The notes below the pieces were generated by a model that had not been told where the DNA came from, made no database searches, and worked only from the letters and a program-made list of their open reading frames with translations. This document shows, one piece after another, positions 1-9,900 of a stretch of 64,000 bases of DNA. The translations under genes were made by a program, and so were the position numbers. The stretch's first letter is position 1. Each line of letters starts with the position of its first letter. Origin of the DNA: Phoebastria nigripes (taxonomy: Eukaryota; Chordata; Aves; Procellariiformes; Diomedeidae); NCBI GenBank assembly GCA_035582835.1, contig JAYKAV010002766.1, positions 1,878,754-1,942,753 on the forward strand, given 5' to 3'.

Positions 1-469
1 GAGCAATATTTTTTCCACCCTTTAGTTATTTTCAGTCTAATATATGTGTTAGGTAGAATGGCATGAATCAAATCTAGTAATACCAGTCATTCATAGCATT
101 AGCACCTTTACAACCAATACTCAGAGTGGTTTTTATACAAGAGTTAAGTGTTACACATGTAAAACAAGGGATAAACCTTCATGGGCATATCTAAGCCTTC
201 CAAATACTCAATCATTTGTATCATGCAAATCATGTTGTGATACTCAAATGGTTAATGACTGCAGTCTTCAACCCTCCATGAGACAAAAAAAGCACCATCA
301 CATCCACTCTACAACTATACACCAAACTGCACAGAACATGCTATTTGTTCAAGACTACAGGGAGTCATGGCAGGGTTCTAGTTCCTCAACTTCCCCAAGC
401 TTCCTCCCTGCATGTGAAGTGCAGACAGCAATACTTTGAATTAACATGACAGTAGTCTTGTGTCTACAA

Positions 470-506
470 TTTTTTTTTTTTTTTTTTTTTTTTTTTGAGA
501 GAGAGA
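470..506 (+). repeat. Poly-T (27) followed by (GA)5
   Basis: An uninterrupted run of 27 T (470-496) is followed directly by a GA dinucleotide run (497-506). The run could be the reverse of a poly-A tail of a minus-strand retrocopy, but I see no recognisable coding or 3' UTR sequence to its left. I therefore treat it as a simple repeat. Confidence 0.85.
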
Positions 507-3379
507 CTCACTGTCAGGAAGGCTCAAAGTTAGCACATAGTTAAATGCTTTCCTGAAGAGTCACCTAATACCCCGATAAAGCCTGTTGCATGACTCCACC
601 TTGAAGGGAGCCGCTTACTCCTACATCACTAACAAAAAAAGCAATTCTGACCTCACAGGTTGCGCAATCCTTTTTTTTTTCTGATAAGCCTCAGTGCCAC
701 TTGAAAGGTCTTTTTGGAAAGTTTCTGATGCAGTGACTACATAAGATGTATGCAGGAGAAAGACACCTTCTACCTACAAAGCTGACTGCGCTACTTCCGC
801 TTTATTGGAAGCTTCAGTTCCTGTAATCAAATGATTAAGGCTTTTATTGAGCAAAACAAGACAGACTAAATACTCACAATCGCAGGCAAGAGATGCAAAG
901 AGTTAAAGGGCTCAAAAAACCACAAGTCAAATTCAAATATACATTAAGAAAGTCTCATGATGTTGGAAGGAGAACAGGGAATCCCAGCTCTTTGATTGGC
1001 ATTGCAAACTCCCAGAGCACAAACAAGTACAACTGCCACATTTGGCACCGCTACGCGCGATGCTGTTAAAATGCCAGGTTTAGACAACATAATGCTGCCA
1101 AGCCCACTCAGAGGAGCACATGCTCACTTAAAGAACAAAGAATAGCCCCATCCTCAAAATGCTGACTCCTCAAACATTCGAGCCTCCACAAACTCATTTC
1201 TATTTATTTTGCCTTGCTAATGACCCAACAAATTAGAAAGAGGCTTATGTGTGTCAGATTAAAGCTCTATGATAATGTCTTTAATGTTTTACTTTAATAT
1301 TAAATTTAATTAGGACAGCAAGGAGGTGGTGAGGGGGGAGGACTGAAACCTGGAAAGTGTCGCCAGCAGCTCCTTTTCAACATCTGAATTGGAATGGCAT
1401 TTAGCCAGATGAGCAATTACACCAACAACAGACAGAGACAACCGATGCATGCAAGGCCCATATGCTCCTGCCTAGCCCCAGCGAGGAGCTCTGGGAAGTT
1501 CTGTCACTTCCCACTGTTCTCCAAGCAGCTCCAAGAGGCACCCCGTGCTCACAGCACTAACCCCTCAGAGGGCAGGGATCTCAGGAAGAAGACAGCCACC
1601 CCCAAATCTTTCTGTCCCTCTAGCTTTCAAAGTAGCTGCCAGCTGCCAAGTGTCAACTTGCAGTAGGAGGCAGGGACAGAAAGCTTCAGGTTTGTGTGAT
1701 CTCTCTCTGCTCTAGCTCAGTGGGGAGGATGTGCTCAGAGTTAAGTGCACAACCCTCAGAGCCAGCTTCCTTCAAAGCCAGGCAGCAGGGCAGCCAGCCT
1801 CAGCTGGGACAAATAGGCCATCATGCTGGGGTGAAGTGACATGACTTAATACCCGCCCTNTGAACAGAGAGGATAAAAAGCAGCCCTTACGAAGTGCACT
1901 GCGAGAGCTCCTTGCAGCAGCACAGATGGTAGCATTGATGGCACTACAGAAGAGCTCCTCTCGAGAGGTCCCAAGCCCCTGCGTTGCTTACACCAGCACC
2001 AACAGACATGTCCTGGTAACCCAAGTCACCATACCTCTGTGCAGACAGGTAGCTGCTGTAGGAGAAAGGCAGGTCCCCAGCTCCCCAGACAGGTCAGCAG
2101 CAGCTCACGTCCTTCACACTTGCTCAACACAAGGTTATGCAGCTTTAAGTCTCCATGACATCCTTGCTGTTCTGAAGTACTGCAAGGTTCTGTCCTGCAG
2201 GGCACTTACAGCCACGCAAGGGCTCCTNTAACTCAAACCCTGTCACTGTCATCAGGGCAGCAGATGACAAAGCTCTACGTGGACAATCATGGACGAGGTA
2301 CTGCTTGATCAACTAAGTTTAACTGTGCACATGCTGCTAGCATGTTGCACTAGTGCAGTAAAGCCACTCCCTCATGGATTAAGCTAATACTATTTAGTAA
2401 CCAGGCACATCAACCAATGGGCAGTTAACTGAGGGGCTGTGGTCCCTGCAGTTACAGTAACTGCTTAAGATACAGACACACACATTGACAGCTGTAGTAG
2501 TCTGATCACTCCCAAGCAGCAGGGAAAGAAGCTTAGAAGTCCAAGTCTCCTCATAGACCCCAGGAGGCAGAGGTCTTCCAAGTCTTCTGCCTTGACTGTG
2601 ACCACATCATGATCCACGTTCCCAAACTCTACTTTTTAAAAAGTGTCACCACAGTGATTCTTTTAAAAGCACCTCATATCCCCAGTCCACATGAAACTAG
2701 AACAGCTTGCATTAATAGTAGCTGTTGCATATTACATTTACACAGAGCCCGTTGTCCAAGGATTACAGACTTTCCAAAACTTAATTAAGCTGTAACCTTC
2801 CCCCCCCCATAAGGTGCATTAAATTCTCTGTCAGCATTTTTAGACTAAAGCACTATTTTACAGCAGTTATTAATTGGCTGTAGGTTTCAAGTTCCTCACC
2901 CAGGGAAAGATTCAATTCCTGCCTTTCAAGCACAAAGCTTAAAGTCAGGATTCTTGGGGCTTCTAGTTTTAGGTTCTGCCATTGATTTGGTTTCCTGACA
3001 TTAGACATGTAATTACTGCTTATCCAGCCAGCAGCTCCCTTGGGGAGGCAGAGACATAGAGTAGATACCNAAGGAATTAAAATAGGTACCCAAGAACAAT
3101 TGGCAGCATACCTGCTATAACCTCTCATATCTGAAACTAATTGTTCAGGACTAACTTTTCCTTTGGATGGTCTGACATCATATTGCAACTGCTTTCTTTC
3201 CCACTGTGCTGGCAAGCTTTACCTTGTCCTTGTCTTGATTTGTCCGCAAGGCCATCACGTAACTGGAATGTGATCTGTCCCAATGTTTGGGGCTAGAAGA
3301 CACAGATACTACAAAGCCTCTTGGGTGACTCTGGTCCAGTCTAGTCCCCTGATGCGACTTGATAAGTGTCCAAGGGTCA
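497..3379. other. Non-coding unique sequence, no gene recognised
   Basis: The frames present are at most about 120 codons (2853-3215, minus), interrupted by an N and unlike any family I know. A short TAAAAAG-like stretch near 1873 with an ATG at 1926 gives a 101-codon frame (1926-2231) with no recognisable product. A short C run lies at 2801-2808. I see no RNA gene. Confidence 0.55.
1190..1325. other. AT-rich segment with homeodomain-type cores
   Basis: Between 1200 and 1320 there are repeated TAAT/ATTA cores: TTGCTAATGACC, CAAATTAGAAAG, TTAATATTAAATTTAATTAG. A sharp change to GC-rich, purine-rich DNA follows (GGAGGTGGTGAGGGGGGAGG from about 1321). It could be a small enhancer-type element. 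No gene is seen. Confidence 0.25.
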
Positions 3380-3460
3380 GGCTTGACTCTTGTTACACAA
3401 TACCTAGCGCAGTGAGGGTCCAACTAAGATCAGACTCTCCTATGCCGCTATCACAACTGC
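3380..3460 (+). mobile_element. Ancient sauropsid SINE 3'-end remnant
   Basis: ACACAATACCTAGCGCAGTG (3395-3414), followed by a GGGTCC and GATCAGA block, resembles a frequent decayed sauropsid interspersed repeat whose consensus contains a 'cctagcacaatggggccctgatct'-like core. This is recognised by eye only, and the family name is uncertain (MIR/CORE-SINE related is my best guess). It has no coding capacity. Confidence 0.5.
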
Positions 3461-4551
3461 ACTGAAGTTTCCTACTTTGTCTTTGACTCCCACCTGTACC
3501 TTACACTTCTTTTGCTCCTCCCCACACCAAGAGCATTCTTACCCATTCACATTTCTAAATCTGAGCAGAAAGTCAAGGTAGTCCAAACAAACAGGACAAA
3601 TCAACCTCCTTATTTCACAGTGCTCTGACCTCCCATCACAGAAGAGGACAGAAAAATCCAGATCATTGGCGCAGTGGCCATTTCATAGCTACACACAAAA
3701 TCCTTTATATTGTGCAGGGCTGTGGCTATGGCCTTACATCTCCAGCTAAAGTCAAAGGGATTTTCCAACACACAGCTGAGAGAGCTCATGTGCCTCAATT
3801 CCCCCACCCCTCAATGATCTATGGATTATGCTGACTAATCTTTCAAAATATTGCCAGATCCTGAGATCTGACAGGGTTGGTGTCTGAGACACCTGTGTGA
3901 CAGTAGAAGTATTCTTTATCCTCTGTAAAGAGCAGTGGGGTTTTTAGAGGGCATACTATGGGAAACAGACACCTCTGTTTTTGTCAGCATTGCAAGAGAA
4001 GCAAGCAGATCACTTCATTTTCAGGCCTGCTACGGAAGTCAAGTGAAGTGCAATCCACAGACCTCCTAGGGATCTGTCTATGCTAAAATGACTGCAAAAG
4101 AGAGCTGTGAATGCAGAGAGTGCATTTATTGGCATCTGGACATAACATGGACTGGGAAAAAGACTACCAAACAGCTGGAAAGGGGACTGCCTAGAAAAAA
4201 GAAAAAACACACCAATTGAGATAAAGGGTACCCNGTACAGAACAAGCCTCCCTCTCCCTTTGTCTAAGTTGTGTTGCACTGGGCCCCACAGAGTAAAGGT
4301 TTCACNTCAGAGCATTGCCACTGGGCTCAGCACAAAGGGAAGCAGACTGATGTGCAGAAGTGGAGTCCCTGCTTTCTTTTGACCCAGCCAAACAGCCCCC
4401 CCCACTTACTACATAACCTTGTGCTCAGCTCTCAATAGCTCACTGCCATGATGAAGAGATGCTACACTGCTGGAAAGAAAAGGGTTATGAGGACAGGGTT
4501 TAAAAATAAATCAACTTTTGTGTTGTTTTGGAAGTAATCTATGAAAAAGAT

Positions 4552-4600
4552 TTGTTTGTAAAAGGCATTGTATAAATGGAGGCACTATTATTGTTTGACA
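4552..4600 (+). mobile_element. MIR-like SINE 3' end
   Basis: AAAGGCATTGTATAAATGGA (4561-4580) followed by GGCACTATTATTG matches the 3' tail typical of MIR-type elements in sauropsids, a 'gcgctatataaatg...ttattatt' ending. The upstream part (about 4480-4550) is too decayed to align by eye, so only the tail is annotated. Confidence 0.6.
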
Positions 4601-4805
4601 ATAAAAAAACCAAACAGTTTTCTTATATTTGCTTGGAATAAAACCATTTTGCAGATGTCTTCAGACAGGCTTTTTAACTGCTTTCCGCATCTTAATTTTC
4701 CCTTTTAGGTTTTTATTACATTTAAATTAAAATTATGCCTGTAAGCAGTCAAGGGCAACTTTTAACAAGTCTATCATTGCTGAACTTTTCATTTATCACT
4801 ATATA

Positions 4806-4841
4806 TGATATCATATCAAAGGTGATATGATATCACCTTTG
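4806..4841. repeat. Two overlapping, mutually exclusive near-perfect palindromes
   Basis: Arms TGATATCATATCA (4806-4818) and TGATATGATATCA (4823-4835) are exact reverse complements around a 4-base loop. Arms CAAAGGTGATAT (4817-4828) and ATATCACCTTTG (4830-4841) are exact reverse complements around a single G. The right arm of the first is shared with both arms of the second, so only one hairpin can form at a time. No function can be assigned. Confidence 0.85.
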
Positions 4842-7800
4842 CTCAGGAGCCTGTAAACAAAGCTTACCCCTTTTCTGATACCCCTCATGCTCTCTGCTTA
4901 AGCAGGAATGCTTCTCCTACCCTTTGTGCTTCCNAAGTAACTCCTTCCCATGGCATATCACAGCTCCAATTACTCATCACAACAGAAGAGCCAAAAGCCC
5001 TTCTACATGTTTACCCAGAACAATGCTCTTTAGGAAACAAACTCTACCCCAAAGAGCTAGAATTCAAGGAATAACATGCAAGAGAAATAAAGGTACCTTT
5101 TTCACTGACCAGTTTAAGTAATAGACACAATCAGGATGAGCAAAGCCAAAAAAACCAAGTAATACCTCTTCCCAGTGCAAAACTTTAGCTTAAATAAATC
5201 ATCTTGCAACAGGAAAAGGTTTCTTAAAATATTTTATTAAGATACTTTATTAAGGTAAGTGATCTGTGTTACTAGGTTTCAACCAAGAATTTGGCCAGTA
5301 GTTAGTTTTGGTTACTACCAAAAGAGAAGAGACTATCCCCCATCATCCTCTTTTTCCTGCAGGCACAACTGATCCTGCTTCCCTCAACAGTAGCACTTAA
5401 ATACTTANGCAGTTTTCTACTGATTGATACTTTCTGAAAATCAGAACCAGGGACTACAGTGTTGGACAATGTCCTCATAAGAGTCAATAAATGGGACTGC
5501 CCCACAATAGAGGTTATGGGTGGACTGAAGTTTCTAAGCTTAATTTGCTCAGAGACTCCCAACACAGAATAAAAATTATCCTGTATCACAGCAGTGCTGG
5601 CAATAGCAGACACACGAGGAGACATTCAGCCGTAGACTGTGTTCACTGCCTGAACAGCCTCTCCCCTACCTCCTCTGGGACATGAGAAGAAAGCAGCTTT
5701 CTTTTCTGAGTATTGCTTTGAAGTAGCCTGAGTACAACTGTTTGGCAACCCCTTTAAAATGAAAACCNCATCTAAATCGCCACAGCACACTAAGAAACAC
5801 CAATGGGAAATACCTCCATAGAGATTGTCGTCTTGCTCTTACACCTTTGTATTTTCAAGGTTCTTCACTTCAATGGGGGCAGCTGCAATTGCTGCAGGCC
5901 NAATTAATGTGGCATGTTAAAGAGGAGATCAGCACACCTGCTCTCTAATAAAGACTTTACTTCTGTTGCTATATTTATTCTTGTTTCACTCAATCTAAAG
6001 TAAATGCTATGCAGACTCAAAGCTGCTCTTTGCTTATGGGGAAACAATGAGAGCCCCCAGGTACATCCAAAGCACAGAATTAAGTAAATAATTAAGTTAC
6101 CTCATACACTCTCAGTTAATTCCCATGTCTGGATTTAGTTCATATTTTCTGGGTTGAATATGTCTTGTTAGATTAGCTATAACTATTCCATTAAAGTAAT
6201 CTTCAGACTGTTTGGGGGTTCTCTTGATTAATGAAGTTTCCTGGGATGGATTCTCCCAGGACCAACGTGTATCAGGAAGAAGAAACACTTTTGCATATTT
6301 AGCACTTGTTTCCTACAGATGCACTGCCAGGTCTGCAGAGCTACAAACATCTCAGTCACAAGGACAGACTTCATCTAACAAAAGGTTCAAACAACCCTTG
6401 TAAAGGAAGCCAGCCCATTTTGCTCAGCACAGCCTCATCACCTGAAAATTTAGGAGAGGTGCTTCACAATGTATGCAAGCTGTCAAACATACTACAGTCT
6501 GAATTACAAACAGCACTTCTCTGCCATCAGAGGGAAGTGCATTGTGCATTTTTGAGCTCACCTACACAGGTAAAATAACCAAACCATTTCCCAGCTATTC
6601 TGAAAGAGCCCACGCAGAGCTGTTTTCAAATATGCAGTCTACAGTACCTTGCTTTGCAATACCCACAAGAATCTGTTCCCCTACCCAGACAAATCCTGAC
6701 ACATGTAAAATGATAGTACAGAGCTAGCTCAAAGCTTATCAATAGCATAAATAAAATTTAGTTTTCCTGTCCCAAAGACTAAAGGCCAGGCAAGGACAAA
6801 CTGCTCCTGCAAGGGACCGCTCCACAAGCCCTAGCAATTGCTTACTTTGCTTACAGCCCAAGTCAGCTTTGTAACAGGGACCGCTTCAGGATGAGAGCCT
6901 TGCCCCTCATCACTCACCTTAACCATACCGTCCTTATTTTAAAGTGCCTCTGAAATGTGCATGAGTGCCTACGCTTCCCTCAAGTCTGATTTCTGTTCAC
7001 AAATGGATTAAGTGTTCAAGCTTTCTTTGAAGATGCCATTATGATCTTTATTGGAATGTGTTTCTACATTACACCAGTTCTTTTGAAACTTTTCACATAT
7101 ATTTGTAAACCTATATCCAGTGTACCACAGGCACTCCTGGAATAAAAACAGAAGTACACCATCTGTATACAGAACAGCAATATTTCAAAATATACTGAAG
7201 AAACATAATGCTGGTAACCTATGATTTTAGCCATAAGAGATAACCAGGAGATGTTAAGATGCAGCTTGAACAAAGTAAGATTCTCCATATGGCTTCAAAA
7301 ACCATCTTATTTGCATGTTTCTACGCAAACTGAAATGCTCATCAGGGATTCTTTCAGATGCTCACACCTTTCCCCCCCCAAGTCTCCACCGCCAGAGTAA
7401 GCCACACTGCACTGCTACCTTTATTTCCCATTTAAAGTGGAAGAACTTTCCTTCTCTTCCAATTCTTCAGTCTAAACCGGAATTCAGACAAGCAACATCT
7501 TAAAGCAGAAAATTATAAAGACAGACTCGGCATTAGGCAGTTGTTTCAAATCCAACCCCAATTTAAAGTTTATTATCGAATAATACCTGCATGGCCACTT
7601 CTGTCCTGTGCCCCTTAGCACTGCCAGGGAGCACTTCACACAGCTAAGAGAAGGTTTGCTCCGCATTGATTTAGAGCCCATGTCAATACTCACACCTCTC
7701 ACTAATTTTAATGGTGAATGATTGTGCTCCTCATTCAGGGCTCAGAAAATATGTCCTCAGTAAAACTGCAATGACCCCATTATGCATCCAGGGGAATTTT

Positions 7801-8814
7801 AGGAGGCCTGTCTTTGTGCTCCCCCCAAGAGACACAACAAGTCTCTTCCTCATTAACTTTTTGTTAACTTTTGCCACCAACAGACAGCCATTTGCCCTGT
7901 AGGCTAAGAAAAGACTCACACTGTAAGTAAAAAGATACAATATTTATCAAGTTAAACTAAGTACGATGAATGAACAGCACTGGAGTATTAGCTGTAAGTA
8001 AATAACAGCATCACTGGTTCATCATTTTGACTGGAGGGGAAAAAAAAAAAGAAAGAAAAAAAAAGAATATAAGCCATAGTCAGCAGATTGTTTTGATGGC
8101 AAACATTAACTCTGAAAGGTTTTGGTTATTAAGAGTTGCAGCAGCTCAGCATGGAGGCTTGCGCTGTTTACTTTGCTTATTACCACTCAGGGTGCATGTT
8201 TGGAGAGGGTGCCATGGCGCATGCATACTAACAACCTACTCGAGCGAGGCATCCCTGGACACCATTCAAGAACCGCAGAGAAAAGAAGCGTCTCCTAGCA
8301 GAGCCGGCAGACTTGCCAGGGATGTGTGCCTGGTAAACAGGTACTTGCTCAGCAAACCCAGCAGCACACACGCTCGTCAGGAGTCACCCATTGCTTTGTA
8401 TTCATTCCTGCATCATGAGCACACTTGAGGCTTAAAGATTTGACTGCAAAGCTTAGGGTGACACGGACAATTTTCATTGTTAAGTTACTGTTTTTCCAAA
8501 GAAAACACACTGCAGACATAAATTTCTGCTAACCTCCCCAGAACATACAGCAACCTCAAACAAGAAGCGAGGAGCCTAGCTGCTCACAGGAGAGACNACG
8601 TGGGAAAACATGGCTCCTGCAAGCTGCCAGCAGCTCACACAGGGACCAGCACCATCTCCAGGGGGAAAAAAATTCTCCCAAAGTAAAAATAGAGCATAAA
8701 ACATACCTCTGAGTTTCAGGAGAGCTGCCTCAGACATCTCCTACAGAACTTTCAGCGTTCCTTGATACCAGCACAGGACATGGAATCTTCTGGAATCAGC
8801 CCCACCTCACAGCG
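4842..8814. other. Non-coding unique sequence, no gene recognised
   Basis: Scattered short frames (the longest 133 codons at 8027-8428, starting in a poly-A/G stretch that encodes a lysine run) show no domain, signal or splice context. An imperfect direct repeat of TTTATTAAG sits at 5231-5255. An A/G-rich simple stretch lies at 8035-8070. No mobile element is recognised by eye. Confidence 0.55.
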
Positions 8815-8892
8815 CCCCCCCCCCCCCCCCCCCCCCCCCCCCGGGTTCCTCCCCTTCCTTTCCCTCCCCTTTTCTCTCCTTTCCTTCTCTCT
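8815..8892 (+). repeat. C28 homopolymer plus 47-base pyrimidine tract
   Basis: Twenty-eight consecutive C (8815-8842) are followed by GGG and then a stretch without any purine (8846-8892). The complementary strand is therefore G-run and purine only, which is prone to G-quadruplex and triplex (H-DNA) structure. The exact C count may be unreliable, because sequencing often slips in such runs. Confidence 0.85.
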
Positions 8893-8921
8893 GTCAAACA
8901 GCCACACCTGAAGTCACTCCC

Positions 8922-8977
8922 TGGCCCACCTGAGGTGTGTCAGCAGCGAGGGCCACCAACGTGCCTCAGGTGGGCCA
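8922..8977. repeat. Perfect inverted repeat, 14-bp arms, 28-base spacer
   Basis: TGGCCCACCTGAGG (8922-8935) and CCTCAGGTGGGCCA (8964-8977) are exact reverse complements. The arms contain CACCTGAG / CTCAGGTG, which include an E-box of CACCTG type, a site class bound by ZEB/SNAI-type repressors and some bHLH factors. It lies 30 bases right of a pyrimidine tract, at the left edge of a CpG-richer segment. Confidence 0.85.
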
Positions 8978-9289
8978 TGGCAGGCGGGGGGCAGCTGTGG
9001 GGAGGGACCCTCCTTCTGTTATTTGCCAGCTCCGTTACAGGATCTCAATCTTTACTTTTTTCCTTAAAAAGAAAAGCTTTTTTTTATTTATTATTCAATC
9101 TGTCTTGATAATTTCCTTCTTAATTGTCCTCTACTTAAATCTGTCTCTAATTACAAAAGGGTTGCACCTTAATCCCACCCAAATTTAATTCTAGCCCACA
9201 CCAGTCTGCCGTTATCTACTTTGCACCAAAGCCTTTATTTGTGGCCGTGGAGGGAGGACAGAGAGGAAGGGGCAGGGTGTCTCTCAGAG

Positions 9290-9900
9290 CTGGCTCCCTG
9301 TTCTCACCCGTCCGTCGGTGCCAGGATCCCNGCTTCCCGCCTGGAGCGGCTGGACCTCCCTCAAGAAGAAGCCCCGTCAGGTGAAGGCAGGGGTAAGTAT
9401 ACATGCCTTTTTGGGGTTCAGATGATAGTTCTACTGCCTGCTGGTATCAGTCACAGTCCATCTGTAGAAGCTATTCTAGAGTGGGCCTTGTGGTATGTCC
9501 TTTAGGTACAAAAATATTCATTCATAAGCAGCTGGTTTTCAGCCCACAGATGGGAAGCTGTGAATCACATATTAATTCTCAGTGCAGAGCTGAATGGAGA
9601 GCATAGTCAAGGTTTGGTTCTCTGCTTTTTTCTGTGGGGTTTTTTTTGTGTTTTTTTCCTTGTTTGTTTTGTTTTAAATGCGTGTTGAGTTCAGGTATTT
9701 CTAAATGCTTGTCTAATTGATAGTTTTTTGCTGGGCAGGACTGTCCAGGCACTGGTAAGAGCAGGTTCCTGGTGTCGCACACCCCGCTGGCTGCTTTTGG
9801 TGTGCTTTCACCGGGCGGGGGTATGCAGCCTTCTGCAGGCTGCCCGCACAAAGCGAGCGCTCGCCTAGGGGTGGTGGAGCTGCCCTGGTTAGCAAAGACA
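9290..9900. other. CpG-richer segment with promoter- or LTR-like marks
   Basis: CpG is scarce elsewhere in the window but clusters here: CCCGTCCGTCGG (9307-9318), TTCCCGCCTGGAGCGGC, CACCGGGCGGGG, and a perfect 12-bp palindrome GCGAGCGCTCGC (9853-9864). On the plus strand GGGGTAAGTAT (9390-9400) would be a strong 5' splice donor. On the minus strand AATAAAGGCTTTG (around 9229-9241) is a good poly-A signal context. These could mark an unannotated non-coding first exon on plus, or an old LTR or gene end on minus. I recognise no LTR family and no protein, so the nature stays open. Confidence 0.4.

Noticed and set aside
470..496. Poly-T as the tail of an antisense processed pseudogene
   Set aside because: No coding or UTR similarity could be recognised to its left, and no target-site duplication was seen.
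8027..8428. 133-codon plus-strand frame with a lysine-rich start
   Set aside because: The lysine run comes from an A/G simple repeat, and the rest matches nothing I know.
9200..9420. Retroviral LTR on the minus strand (AATAAA with G/T-rich sequence after it)
   Set aside because: No convincing primer-binding site, no matching second LTR and no gag/pol/env similarity in the window. It is kept only as an open possibility under the CpG-rich segment.
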